Shown here piece after piece: positions 1 through 7,927 of a stretch of 35,213 nucleotides of DNA (positions are counted from its first letter, which is position 1; every line of letters begins with the position of its first letter). The DNA comes from Clostridia bacterium (lineage in GTDB: Bacteria > Bacillota > DTU086), in assembly GCA_012519005.1 (NCBI GenBank), contig JAAYRB010000149.1, positions 1-35,213 of the forward strand, given 5' to 3'. The notes under the pieces are model-generated. The model searched no databases and was not told the DNA's origin. It was given only the letters and a program-made list of their open reading frames with translations. The position numbers and the translations under genes were made by a program.

Positions 1-1
1 C

Positions 2-295
2 GTTTCTTTAGAGGTACTTTTGGGACATAAGGTGGACCGAAAAGATTTGTTAAGATGTTTACTTGAGGAACTGGATAGGTACTATTCCATATTTCTATAT
101 GAAGGTATGGAACCGATTCTAGATGTATGGGAAAAAAGAAATTGCACTTTGGGCAGGGAAATAATTTTAAAACAAGGGGATAATCTTTTCCGGGGAACTG
201 CAGTGAATATCACCCAGGAGGGCGGTCTGGTATTAAAAGATTTTGAAGGTAGTGAGAGGGTATTTTATTCCGGGGACGCAACAGTTATAAAATGA
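2..295 (+). CDS. birA: Biotin--[acetyl-CoA-carboxylase] ligase, C-terminal part (partial)
   Basis: This is the 3' end of a gene that enters from the left edge, open in frame 2 with no start in the window. About 97 residues remain. The part LGREIILKQGDNLFRGTA, followed by a GGLVLKD stretch and a short strand ending SGDATVIK, matches the small SH3-like C-terminal domain of BirA-type biotin protein ligases. The family attaches biotin to biotin-dependent carboxylases through biotinyl-AMP; in bifunctional members an N-terminal HTH represses biotin genes, but that part is not visible here. The next gene, coaX, begins 33 bases downstream, so the two cofactor genes probably share a transcript. The assignment rests on the C-terminal domain and the coaX neighbour only. 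Confidence 0.8.
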   Translation, partial: VSLEVLLGHKVDRKDLLRCLLEELDRYYSIFLYEGMEPILDVWEKRNCTLGREIILKQGDNLFRGTAVNITQEGGLVLKDFEGSERVFYSGDATVIK

Positions 296-328
296 CAACC
301 AATGTTTCAAATGGGGAGGGTCAATGGG

Positions 329-1096
329 ATGTTGTTTGTGACGGACGTGGGAAATACGGATACAATGATCGGAGTATTCCCCCTAGGAGGGGGAGCCCCC
401 ATCTCATGGAGATTGGGAACCGATGAGAGAAGGACCATGGATGAATATGAAGTGCTCCTGGATAGTTTACTGGCAAGGGACTCTATTTCAAAGAATCATA
501 TTGTTGGGGCGGTAATATCTTCTGTGGTGCCAACCCTGACAGGTGTTTTTGAAAATCTCTACATAAAAATGTTCGGATTTAACCCCTTGATTATTGGTCC
601 CGGCGTAAAAACAGGGATGCCCATCAAATTGGATAATCCCAGGGAGGTGGGGGCGGATAGAATAGCCAATGGAGTGGCGGCCTATGAAACCTATGGAGGG
701 CCCACTGTTGTAGCTGATTTTGGGACTGCCACTACTTTTGATGTGATCTCGCCTGGGGGGGATTACTTGGGGGGTACCATTGCACCGGGGATAAATATCT
801 CCATGGAGGCATTATTTCAAAGGGCAGCAAAGCTCCCCCGGGTGGAAATCCATAGGCCGCCAAAAATTATAGGTAAGAACACAGTTATGAGTATCCAGGC
901 CGGTGTTCTGTGCTCTGTAATTGGTTGCGTAGATTATACTGTGGCGGCTATTGAGGAAGAAATGGGGGAAAAGGTCAGGGTTATAGCCACGGGCGGCCTT
1001 GCCCCTGTAGTGGGGGGGCTAACCCCTAAGGTTGATATTGTGGATCAGGAATTAACCCTGAGGGGTTTGAAAATTATTTATTGCCGCAATAAATAA
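329..1096 (+). CDS. coaX: Type III pantothenate kinase
   Basis: CoaX phosphorylates pantothenate with ATP, the first step of coenzyme A synthesis in the cytoplasm. The protein has 255 residues, normal for the family. The N-terminal phosphate-binding motif DVGNT is at residues 6-10, GADRIANG is near residue 108 and DFGTATTFDV follows around residue 130; all are hallmarks of the ASKHA-fold type III enzyme. An in-frame ATG lies 27 bases upstream at 302, but a GGGGAGGG ribosome binding site at 313-320 sits 8 bases before the ATG at 329, and family members start directly at MLxVxDVGNT, so 329 is preferred. It lies between birA and dusB, a common Clostridia arrangement. Confidence 0.95.
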   Translation: MLFVTDVGNTDTMIGVFPLGGGAPISWRLGTDERRTMDEYEVLLDSLLARDSISKNHIVGAVISSVVPTLTGVFENLYIKMFGFNPLIIGPGVKTGMPIKLDNPREVGADRIANGVAAYETYGGPTVVADFGTATTFDVISPGGDYLGGTIAPGINISMEALFQRAAKLPRVEIHRPPKIIGKNTVMSIQAGVLCSVIGCVDYTVAAIEEEMGEKVRVIATGGLAPVVGGLTPKVDIVDQELTLRGLKIIYCRNK

Positions 1097-1110
1097 TGAG
1101 GTGTTGATGG

Positions 1111-2076
1111 ATGAAAATAGGTAGTGTTCAGCTTAAAAACAATGTTCTTGCCGCACCTATGGCCGGTGTAACGGATAAAGCCTTCCGAATCCTAGCCAGG
1201 GAGGCCGGCTGTGGGATGGTTTATACGGAAATGGTCAGTGCCAAGGCTCTCACCTATGGAAACAGGAAAACAAGTGAAATACTGGATTTGTCCGGGGAAC
1301 CCAGTCCCTTGGCAGTACAAATATTCGGCTCTGATCCCCAGGTGGTGGCGGAAGGGGCGGATATAGCCGTCAAAGCCGGGGCGGACATTGTAGATATAAA
1401 TATGGGCTGCCCTGCCCCAAAGATAGTTCGTAATGGTGAAGGAGCCGCCCTCATGCTGGACATGGATCTTGCCCTGGAGGTGGCTGGGGCTGTGGTGGAG
1501 AGAGTTGATGTACCAGTCACAGTTAAGATGAGAAAGGGTTGGGACCAACAGAGTGTAAATTCTGTGGAAATGTCCGTGGGTATGGAAGGGGTTGGCGTCA
1601 GCGGGATAACCGTTCACGGACGTACTAGGGATCAATTTTACGCCGGTAGGGCCGATTGGGATATTATAAAGGAAGTTAAGAGGGCAGTGGGTATACCTGT
1701 AATTGGGAATGGTGATATATGGAAACCCCAGGATGCAAGGGATATGTTGGAATACACACAATGTGACGGTATTATGGTGGGAAGGGGGGCCATGGGAAAC
1801 CCATGGCTCTTTGAGCAAATCCTGTCCTATATACGGGACGGGTCGCTGCTGCCGGAACCAACTCCCAAGGAAAGGATTTTATTGGCAGGCAGGCATCTGA
1901 GATTGGCAGTCAAATTTAAGGGAGAAAAAAAGGGAGTAATGGAGATGAGGAAGCACCTGGCCTGGTATTTAAAGGGTTTTCCTGGGGCTTCGGGATGGCG
2001 CAATAAAATTAACCAGACTGACAGCCTCGAGGCTGTAGAGGAGCTGCTGGGGGAAATACTTCAAGTTACAGCTTGA
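1111..2076 (+). CDS. dusB: tRNA-dihydrouridine synthase, DusB type
   Basis: This flavoenzyme reduces specific uridines of tRNA D-loops to dihydrouridine using NAD(P)H. It has 321 residues with a TIM-barrel N-terminal part (LAAPMAGVTDKAFR near residues 13-26) and the signature DINMGCPAPKI, whose Cys100 is the expected catalytic acid. Downstream are the FMN-phosphate region GNGDIW and MVGRGAMGNPW, then a helical C-terminal domain. The ATG at 1111 has GAGGTG just upstream. It follows coaX by 14 bases and is probably cotranscribed with it. The 3' end of the gene doubles as the left arm of an intrinsic terminator, closing the unit before the next cassette. Confidence 0.95.
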   Translation: MKIGSVQLKNNVLAAPMAGVTDKAFRILAREAGCGMVYTEMVSAKALTYGNRKTSEILDLSGEPSPLAVQIFGSDPQVVAEGADIAVKAGADIVDINMGCPAPKIVRNGEGAALMLDMDLALEVAGAVVERVDVPVTVKMRKGWDQQSVNSVEMSVGMEGVGVSGITVHGRTRDQFYAGRADWDIIKEVKRAVGIPVIGNGDIWKPQDARDMLEYTQCDGIMVGRGAMGNPWLFEQILSYIRDGSLLPEPTPKERILLAGRHLRLAVKFKGEKKGVMEMRKHLAWYLKGFPGASGWRNKINQTDSLEAVEELLGEILQVTA

Positions 2077-2100
2077 AATCTTCCCAGGGCTCTTTTTTTT
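2041..2100 (+). terminator. Intrinsic terminator embedded in the dusB 3' end
   Basis: GAGC at 2041-2044 pairs with GCTC at 2089-2092, CTGGG at 2047-2051 with CCCAG at 2083-2087, and an inner TTCAAG/CTTGAA stem (2060-2065 with 2072-2077) closes the loop. Eight T residues follow at 2093-2100. The dusB stop codon lies inside the hairpin. Confidence 0.75.
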
Positions 2101-2185
2101 ATCTTTGTAAAATATGAATAAAAGGGTTAAAATCTACCTAGAATAACTTTGTCCACACTTCTGTGCACATATGGGGGTCAGGGAT

Positions 2186-2722
2186 ATGGATTTGATCCGG
2201 GTTGGGAACAAGCTAATCAGCAGAGAAAAAACCCAAAGACATATAGACAGGATTCTCCAACTCCGAGTTGAGGGATATTCTCAGCAGGAGGTGGGGAAAA
2301 AACTCAATATTGACAGAACCTTTATCTCAAGGTTGGAGGCTTTAGGAGAGGTGAGAAGGGGTCAGAGGGTTGCCGTGGTGGGTTTCCCCATCCTCAACAA
2401 GCATGAACTACAGGAATCACTTCTTCAAAAAGGAGTAGAATACATACTGTTGTTCACAGAAGAGGAAAGGTGGCAGTTTGTTGATGAGTCTGAAGGTATA
2501 GAGCTCCTCAATAAAATAATGACAATTATCACCGAGCTTAAAAATTATGACGCGGTAATAATGATTGGCTCCAACTATCGTATCAGGCTCTGTGAGGCTC
2601 TACTGGATAAAGAGGTGGTGGGAGTTGAAATTGGAAAATCCCCCATAGAGGAGGATAAGCATGTTCCCGTACACAAAATCCAAGAGCTTGTCGAGGCAGT
2701 AATGGTAAAAACATTGTCATAG
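2186..2722 (+). CDS. HTH regulator-like protein of the reductase cassette
   Basis: A 178-residue protein. Residues about 12-52 form a helix-turn-helix of the XRE/sigma-region-4 kind (ILQLRVEGYSQQEVGKKL then DRTFISRLEALG), so DNA binding is likely. The C-terminal two thirds start with GQRVAVVGFPI, a Rossmann-like beta-alpha start, and are otherwise unfamiliar; they could sense a nucleotide or a lipid-pathway ligand, which is speculation. An ATG also exists at 2171, but it has no ribosome binding site, while GGGGG at 2173-2177 precedes the ATG at 2186. The gene sits 12 bases before a quinate-dehydrogenase-like gene, which overlaps the reductase-like gene, so it is probably their regulator. I found no convincing operator. 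Confidence 0.7.
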   Translation: MDLIRVGNKLISREKTQRHIDRILQLRVEGYSQQEVGKKLNIDRTFISRLEALGEVRRGQRVAVVGFPILNKHELQESLLQKGVEYILLFTEEERWQFVDESEGIELLNKIMTIITELKNYDAVIMIGSNYRIRLCEALLDKEVVGVEIGKSPIEEDKHVPVHKIQELVEAVMVKTLS

Positions 2723-2734
2723 GAGGATGCGAGA

Positions 2735-3682
2735 ATGAAGAAAATCGTTGGCGTGAGCCTTGGCTCATCCAAAAGAAACCACAGGGTACTGTGCCATATA
2801 TTGGGGCAAAAAATGATGATTGAAAGGGTGGGCACAGATGGTAATCTGGATGAGGCAATTGCCATCCTGAGCCGCCTTGACGGAAAGGTTGATGCCTTCG
2901 GCATCGGGGGTATAGATTTGTATATCCATGCGGGTGGGAAGAGATATTTTTTAAGGGATGGAAGGAAGATGGCAAATGCAGTTAAAAAAACACCCATTGT
3001 TGATGGCAGCGGCTTAAAAAACACCCTGGAAAGGAAGGTTGTAAAGTACCTACATAATTCCGACCTACTGCCGTTGAACAACCGAAAGGTTCTATTAGTA
3101 TGTGCCGTGGATAGATTTGGCATGGCAGAGGAGATGTATAATTTTGGGGCAAAGGTGGTGCTGGGGGATCTTATCTTTGGTTTGGGTATACCCATCCCCA
3201 TTCACTCATTAGAGGGTCTTGACAGACTTGTACGGCTGCTGGCCCCCTTGGTGGGATTTCTACCTACAAAATATCTGTATCCCTCAGGCAGCGGGAACAA
3301 GGTACCCAGTGAAAAGGCACAAAAATACTATCATTGGGCGGAAATAATAGCAGGAGATTTTCATTATATCAAGCGTCATATGCCTGAGAGAATGGATGGC
3401 AAGATTGTTGTTACGAATACCGTAACGGCCTCTGACATAGATATTTTGAAGCAAAGGGGTATTGCAAAACTGATTACCACCACCCCAGAGTTTAACGGCC
3501 GTTCCTTTGGTACCAATGTGATGGAAGCCCTGATGGTGGCCTTGTTGGATAAGCCCACCGAGCAAATAACCCCTACGGACTATTTGGCCTTGATTGACAG
3601 GCTTGGCTTTGAACCCAGGGTGTTGAATTTCACCAAACAAAATCAAAAGGACAGCCTGACTGCTTTAGGAGGCACAATTTGA
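2735..3682 (+). CDS. Quinate 5-dehydrogenase-like protein of unknown function
   Basis: A 315-residue soluble protein. From memory, relatives in Clostridia carry the automatic name quinate 5-dehydrogenase, but I see no clear AroE-type catalytic residues and treat the name as unproven. It begins KKIVGVSLGSSKRNHR, contains a glycine-rich AFGIGGIDLYIHAGGKRY around residues 54-71 and has a conserved-looking C-terminal part with IVVTNTVTASDIDILKQRG and TTTPEFNGRSFGTNVMEA. Neither membrane segments nor a signal peptide are visible. The start at 2735 follows AGGAGG at 2721-2726. Its TGA shares one base with the ATG of the acyl-ACP-reductase-like gene, indicating translational coupling and a linked function, perhaps as partner or substrate supplier. 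Confidence 0.55.
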   Translation: MKKIVGVSLGSSKRNHRVLCHILGQKMMIERVGTDGNLDEAIAILSRLDGKVDAFGIGGIDLYIHAGGKRYFLRDGRKMANAVKKTPIVDGSGLKNTLERKVVKYLHNSDLLPLNNRKVLLVCAVDRFGMAEEMYNFGAKVVLGDLIFGLGIPIPIHSLEGLDRLVRLLAPLVGFLPTKYLYPSGSGNKVPSEKAQKYYHWAEIIAGDFHYIKRHMPERMDGKIVVTNTVTASDIDILKQRGIAKLITTTPEFNGRSFGTNVMEALMVALLDKPTEQITPTDYLALIDRLGFEPRVLNFTKQNQKDSLTALGGTI

Positions 3683-4773
3683 TGTATGATTTCTCATTCA
3701 TGATTCACCCCATGGAAGCGGATGATTTATCTAAAAAGTTCAACTTTACCAAGGGAATATCATCGAAATATTTGGAAAAAATATTACGTTTTTTCCCACC
3801 TTTCAAGGCCGGTACAATCGAGGGGATAAAATCAAAATGTACAGGCAAGGAAATTTCAGGTTTTTTTGCAGTATGTCCACTGACAACCCGACAAATTTTA
3901 GGCCTTCCGCAGGAATTGGTTCTTAGAAAAATCATAAATACCGGTAGGATGGCGGAAAAACAAGGTAGTATGCTGTTAGGTCTCGGTGCCATGACCGCCG
4001 TGGTGGGGGATGCCGGTCTTACAGTTTCAAAGGAGCTGGGCATCCCTGTAACAACGGGCAATAGTTATACCATTGCCCTGGCCATGGAGGGGGCAAAAAA
4101 AGCAGCAAAAAAAATGGGCATAGACATCGCTCAAGCGGAGGTTGCAGTCGTGGGGGCTACGGGGTCCATTGGAGCAGTGTGTGCTAAACTCATGGCGATG
4201 GATTGCAAATATCTTACCTTGGTTGCCCAAGATAAATCCAAACTAAATGCCCTGGCGAGGGATATAATTTATGAGACTGGCCAGGCGGTGCGTATAACCA
4301 GTGACCTGAAGGGAACATTAAAGGAAGCCCAAATCGTGATTACAGTAACTTCGGCCATGAATACCATCATTGAACCGGAGGATCTTGCCCCTGGATCCGT
4401 GGTCTGTGATGTTGCCCGGCCAAGGGATGTGGCCCGAAGGGTTACAGAGGAGAGGAAAGATGTTTTGGTTATCGAAGGGGGATTGGCGGAGATACCTGGG
4501 GATGTCAGGAGTACATTGGACATGGGCTATCCAGAGAATATTACCTTTGCATGTACCGCTGAAACCATGATCTTAGCCTTGGAGGGAAAAAGGGAGGGCT
4601 GGACTCTGGGCAGGGAAATATCCTTCAATCAAGTGCGGGAAATTCATGAACTTGGGAAAAAACATGGTTTTAAGCTTGCAGGCTTTAGGAGTTTTAACCG
4701 GAAGTTAACCGAGGAGGATATCAGGCTTATTAGAAAAAATGGTTCCTTGCCCGGGGGCTCCAATGCCGTGTAA
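3682..4773 (+). CDS. Long-chain acyl-ACP reductase-like oxidoreductase
   Basis: This 363-residue protein would usually be labelled shikimate dehydrogenase-like, but its whole layout follows cyanobacterial acyl-ACP reductase (AAR, about 340 residues). A GLGAMTAVVGD segment (100-110) is followed by TTGNSYTIALAMEGAKKAAKKMGID (124-148), the NADPH Rossmann motif VVGATGSIGAVC (156-167) and FACTAETMILALEG (289-302). Cys291 sits where AAR has its catalytic cysteine, which forms the acyl-enzyme before NADPH reduction to fatty aldehyde. The ATG at 3682 has AGGAGG at 3667-3672; a TTG one codon earlier is less likely. No aldehyde-deformylating oxygenase is in the window. The fold family is well supported; the substrate is inferred. 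Confidence 0.7.
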   Translation: MYDFSFMIHPMEADDLSKKFNFTKGISSKYLEKILRFFPPFKAGTIEGIKSKCTGKEISGFFAVCPLTTRQILGLPQELVLRKIINTGRMAEKQGSMLLGLGAMTAVVGDAGLTVSKELGIPVTTGNSYTIALAMEGAKKAAKKMGIDIAQAEVAVVGATGSIGAVCAKLMAMDCKYLTLVAQDKSKLNALARDIIYETGQAVRITSDLKGTLKEAQIVITVTSAMNTIIEPEDLAPGSVVCDVARPRDVARRVTEERKDVLVIEGGLAEIPGDVRSTLDMGYPENITFACTAETMILALEGKREGWTLGREISFNQVREIHELGKKHGFKLAGFRSFNRKLTEEDIRLIRKNGSLPGGSNAV

Positions 4774-4815
4774 TTTCGGATAATTCAGCTGGACCATTAT
4801 GGGAAATTCCAGGTC

Positions 4816-4844
4816 TTGACAATGCAATTATAGGTTTATATAAT
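4816..4844 (+). promoter_or_regulatory. Consensus sigma-A promoter of greA
   Basis: TTGACA at 4816-4821 and TATAAT at 4839-4844 are separated by exactly 17 bases, a perfect vegetative promoter. Transcription from about 4851 gives greA a leader of roughly 220 bases. Confidence 0.8.
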
Positions 4845-4886
4845 ATCATTTAGCTTCAATACATTCCGCAGATCTATGCCTCTGTA

Positions 4887-4956
4887 CCCGGCACTTAATG
4901 CATGAGATAGCCCGAATGTCCGCGGCCATCTCTAATCCCATGCACTAAGTGCCGGG
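4887..4956 (+). ncRNA. Large hairpin in the greA leader RNA
   Basis: CCCGGCACTTAATGCATG at 4887-4904 is nearly the inverse complement of the segment ending GTGCCGGG at 4956, giving a roughly 20-bp imperfect stem in a 70-base element downstream of the greA promoter. No T run follows, so it is not an ordinary terminator. It could be a structured 5' UTR, a small RNA or a palindromic repeat unit. The rest of 4774-5071 holds only the promoter and the ribosome binding site. Confidence 0.6.
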
Positions 4957-5071
4957 TTAAGTTATATGTGTATTGGGGTTTATTGTACTGGCATTTTTGA
5001 TTATGGTTTTTCATATACTGAGGAAAGTTTTAAAACATGTGAATCAGAATGATGTTAAGGAGAGAATGGTT

Positions 5072-5548
5072 ATGATAAATAAAGAAAACATCCTGACGGC
5101 TGAAGGATTAAAAAGGATTGAAGAAGAACTCTGTTATTTGAAGTCAGTCAAGAGGAGAGAGATTGCAGATAGAATAAAGCAGGCCATAGAGTTTGGGGAC
5201 ATATCCGAAAATTCCGAATATGATGAGGCTAAAAAAGAGCAAGCCTTCACAGAAGGAAGGATTATAACTCTAGAAAAAAAACTTCGATATGCCCAGATAA
5301 TTGATACCAGCAATGTAACCAATGAAAAGGTTTGCCCGGGCTCTAAGGTTACCCTAAAGGATTTAGAATTTGGGGATGTATTCAAATATGAAATTGTGGG
5401 CTCCGCAGAGGCGGATCCCATGGAAAACAGGATTTCAAATCAATCCCCCGTAGGGAAAGCAATTATGGGCAAAAAGGTAGGCTCTGTTGTGGAGGTGGAA
5501 GTTCCTGAGGGAGTTATCAAGTACGAAATAATGGAAATAGAGATTTAA
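5072..5548 (+). CDS. greA: Transcription elongation factor GreA
   Basis: GreA enters the RNA polymerase secondary channel and stimulates cleavage of backtracked RNA. The 158-residue product has the N-terminal antiparallel coiled coil with [16 protein letters not shown] near its tip (the acidic D and E residues are the functional pair) and a C-terminal FKBP-like domain with [24 protein letters not shown] at 5057-5062 lies 9 bases before the ATG at 5072 and only 3 before the in-frame ATG at 5066. The frame stays open upstream to a TTG at 4973 with a hydrophobic translation, but that would exceed the family length. lysS follows 27 bases downstream in the same operon. Confidence 0.95.
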   Translation: MINKENILTAEGLKRIEEELCYLKSVKRREIADRIKQAIEFGDISENSEYDEAKKEQAFTEGRIITLEKKLRYAQIIDTSNVTNEKVCPGSKVTLKDLEFGDVFKYEIVGSAEADPMENRISNQSPVGKAIMGKKVGSVVEVEVPEGVIKYEIMEIEI

Positions 5549-5575
5549 GGAAAGTAATAAGGGGAGGCAGTTTTC

Positions 5576-7042
5576 ATGGATCAAGACATTAGCGATATAA
5601 TCAAAGCCAGGTTTCAAAAACTTGATAAATTAAACGACAAGGGAATCAACCCCTATGGTCAAAAATATGACAGAACCCATGGGGCATCGGAAATTATCGA
5701 GGATTTCGAGGATCTCGAAAACAAAAATGTGTCCATCGCAGGCAGAGTTATGGCCAAAAGGGTGCATGGAAAAGCCGGTTTTGCTCATCTCCAAGATATG
5801 AGTGGGCAAATTCAGATTTACGGCAGGGTAGATGATTTGGGGGATCAATACCAGCTGTTTAATGATCTGGATATCGGCGATATAATCGGAGTCAACGGAG
5901 ATGTATTTAAAACCAGGAAGGGCGAAGTAACTGTCGCTTGCAAGGAGATAACCATGTTGTGTAAATCCCTTAAGCCCCTACCGGAAAAATGGCATGGCCT
6001 CAAGGATGTGGAGCTTCGCTACCGCCATCGCTACGTGGATCTTATTGTCAATCCTGAGGTAAAAGATGTTTTTATCATGCGAAGCAAAATCATCAGTACC
6101 ATGAGGGAGTATCTGAACGACAGAGGTTTTCTAGAGGTAGAAACCCCTACAATGCATTCCATCCCTGGTGGAGCCAATGCAAAACCTTTCATTACCCATC
6201 ATAATGCATTGGATATAGATCTGTATCTGCGTATTGCCCTTGAGCTGCATCTAAAGCGGCTGTTGGTGGGTGGTTTTGATAAAGTGTATGAGATAGGGAG
6301 AATATTTAGAAATGAGGGTATTTCTACCAAGCATAATCCTGAGTTTACCATGCTTGAATTATATCAGGCCTATGCGGATTATGAAGTAATTATGGAACTT
6401 GTGGAGGATATGGTTTCCCATATCGCGGAAAAGGTATTGGGCACCACGAAAATAAGCTATCAGGGTTCCGAAATTGATCTCTCCCCACCCTGGCAGCGGC
6501 TCACTATGTTGGATGCCATTGAAAAATATTTGGGTATAGATCTAAAGGCTGCTGAAAGCCCAGGGGACCTCAAGGAGATAGCTGAGAAATTTGGCATTGA
6601 GACGGATGAACCCATCAGTAGGGGTAAGCTGATCAATGATGTTTTTGAAAATGAAGTGGAGGCAAGATTGATCCAGCCTACATTTATCACAGATTACCCC
6701 ATTGAGATTTCACCCCTTGCCAAGAGGAAAGAGAATGATCCTGATTTTACATATCGGTTTGAAGCCTTTGTCGGAGCCTTTGAGCTGGCGAATGCATTTT
6801 CAGAACTGAACGATCCCCAGGATCAGAGGGGCCGCTTTGAGCAGCAGGCTAAGTTGAGGGAGGCAGGGGACGAGGAGGCCCACGCCATGGACGAGGATTT
6901 TCTACTGGCGCTGGAGTATGGTATGCCTCCCGCCGGTGGTCTGGGCATAGGTATTGATAGATTGATAATGATTCTAACGGACAATGCCTCCATCAGGGAT
7001 GTCATTCTCTTCCCTACCATGCGCCAAAGGGATGATCAGTAA
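5576..7042 (+). CDS. lysS: Lysyl-tRNA synthetase, class II
   Basis: LysS charges tRNA-Lys with lysine. The 488-residue protein shows the N-terminal OB-fold anticodon-binding domain ([21 protein letters not shown] at about 54-74) and a class II catalytic core: motif 1 around [21 protein letters not shown], motif 2 at [18 protein letters not shown] with its arginine, and motif 3 at [15 protein letters not shown] near the C-terminus. Length is standard. The ATG at 5576 is preceded by AAGGGGAGG. It forms an operon with greA and ends at a strong terminator about 125 bases later. It is the usual gene before ctsR in this group. Confidence 0.97.
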   Translation: MDQDISDIIKARFQKLDKLNDKGINPYGQKYDRTHGASEIIEDFEDLENKNVSIAGRVMAKRVHGKAGFAHLQDMSGQIQIYGRVDDLGDQYQLFNDLDIGDIIGVNGDVFKTRKGEVTVACKEITMLCKSLKPLPEKWHGLKDVELRYRHRYVDLIVNPEVKDVFIMRSKIISTMREYLNDRGFLEVETPTMHSIPGGANAKPFITHHNALDIDLYLRIALELHLKRLLVGGFDKVYEIGRIFRNEGISTKHNPEFTMLELYQAYADYEVIMELVEDMVSHIAEKVLGTTKISYQGSEIDLSPPWQRLTMLDAIEKYLGIDLKAAESPGDLKEIAEKFGIETDEPISRGKLINDVFENEVEARLIQPTFITDYPIEISPLAKRKENDPDFTYRFEAFVGAFELANAFSELNDPQDQRGRFEQQAKLREAGDEEAHAMDEDFLLALEYGMPPAGGLGIGIDRLIMILTDNASIRDVILFPTMRQRDDQ

Positions 7043-7114
7043 AAAACACATGATCCTTAATGGGTATGGGATTGAATAAAATACTACCATGAGACGTGAA
7101 TTATATACGGCGAG

Positions 7115-7148
7115 TAAGCATTTTTCGCACTATTAGCCCTAATGCTTA
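7115..7148. repeat. Inverted repeat between lysS and its terminator
   Basis: TAAGCATT at 7115-7122 and AATGCTTA at 7141-7148 are perfect inverted complements separated by 18 bases, just ahead of the lysS terminator. Function is unknown. The long gap 7043-7444 otherwise contains that terminator, the ctsR promoter and the CtsR operator. Confidence 0.45.
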
Positions 7149-7166
7149 TGTAAAAATGATTAGTCT

Positions 7167-7197
7167 AAAGCCCTGTGGAAATACAGGGCTTTATTTT
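7167..7197 (+). terminator. Intrinsic terminator after lysS
   Basis: AAAGCCCTGT at 7167-7176 pairs perfectly with ACAGGGCTTT at 7183-7192 around a 6-base loop, followed by ATTTTAT. It ends the greA-lysS transcript. Confidence 0.85.
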
Positions 7198-7355
7198 ATG
7201 GGTTTCTTGTCATGGGCTTATAAATTTTGCGGCCTCCACCTATGCAGCCGTGTGTTTATCAATGAAATAACTAACTGGATTGAGTAATTTCAAGATAAAC
7301 ACATAAAATATCCCTATAATACCCCAATGGGGATGTAAATATTTGTCTCAAGGAT

Positions 7356-7385
7356 TTGCATAATCAGTTGAGGATGATAGATAAT
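7356..7385 (+). promoter_or_regulatory. Promoter of the ctsR-mcsA-mcsB-clpC operon
   Basis: TTGCAT at 7356-7361 and GATAAT at 7380-7385 with an 18-base spacer form a plausible sigma-A promoter. The CtsR operator begins 11 bases downstream, over the predicted start of transcription. Confidence 0.55.
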
Positions 7386-7396
7386 ATAGACAACAA

Positions 7397-7413
7397 GGTC
7401 AATGATAGTCAAG
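7397..7413 (+). promoter_or_regulatory. CtsR operator (heptad direct repeat)
   Basis: GGTCAAT-GAT-AGTCAAG at 7397-7413 matches the known CtsR box, two direct heptads of the RGTCAAA type separated by 3 bases, with one mismatch in the last base of each heptad. Placed between promoter and ctsR, it predicts autorepression relieved by heat or protein stress. Confidence 0.85.
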
Positions 7414-7444
7414 GTTAGAAAAAGCTTTGGGAAAGGTGGCTGCA

Positions 7445-7912
7445 ATGGCAGTTTTAGCAGATCGGATCGAGCAATATATTAAGGAGCTGCTGGAAACCAG
7501 TGAGGGAACAATCCGAATCAGGCGTAATCAATTGGCCGAAAAATTCATGTGTGTTCCTTCACAGATAAATTATGTATTGAACACAAGATTTAACCTTGAG
7601 CAAGGTTATATAGTGGAAAGCCGTAGGGGCGGGGGGGGCTATTTGAAAATTATAAAGCTTCCTCTTGACAGCGGCAGGGAGATTATGGACTTGTTGAGCA
7701 GAACCCCCGATGTGGTTTCTCATGCGGCCGCCAAAAGGGTACTGAGGCGCCTATATGAAGAAGATTTTTTGACAAAAAGGGAAATGTTATTGATGAACTC
7801 CATTATCAGGAGAGAGGTAATATCCCTTGAGCTTCCTGATAGGGATATCTTGAGGGCAAATATTTTAAAAGCCATGATTGGTACGATGTTGAGGGATGAA
7901 TTCAGCCGCTAA
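7445..7912 (+). CDS. ctsR: Transcriptional repressor CtsR
   Basis: CtsR is the dimeric class III heat-shock repressor that controls clp genes and is inactivated by heat and by the McsA/McsB system. The 155-residue protein has the family's N-terminal winged HTH (NQLAEKFMCVPSQINYVLNTRF) and the glycine wing ESRRGGGGYLKI, which contacts DNA. The C-terminal domain ends with an IRREV/LRANILKAM helix region. The ATG at 7445 has AGGTGG just upstream; a TTG at 7427 is in frame but would add residues not typical of the family. It is the first gene of ctsR-mcsA-mcsB-clpC and is preceded by its own binding site. Confidence 0.96.
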   Translation: MAVLADRIEQYIKELLETSEGTIRIRRNQLAEKFMCVPSQINYVLNTRFNLEQGYIVESRRGGGGYLKIIKLPLDSGREIMDLLSRTPDVVSHAAAKRVLRRLYEEDFLTKREMLLMNSIIRREVISLELPDRDILRANILKAMIGTMLRDEFSR

Positions 7913-7927
7913 GGGGGTTGTGGGTAC

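Noticed and set aside
1192-1818. Long - strand open frame inside dusB
   Set aside because: Antisense to a gene with complete family motifs; its translation has no recognisable motif and no ribosome binding site.
4887-4956. greA leader hairpin read as a terminator of the preceding cassette
   Set aside because: No T run follows and a perfect promoter lies upstream of it.
4973-5071. Hydrophobic N-terminal extension of greA
   Set aside because: The frame is open, but GreA is complete at 158 residues from 5072 with a well-spaced ribosome binding site; the extension would be alien to the family.
7096-7287. Small + strand open frame after lysS
   Set aside because: It runs through an intrinsic terminator and has no ribosome binding site.
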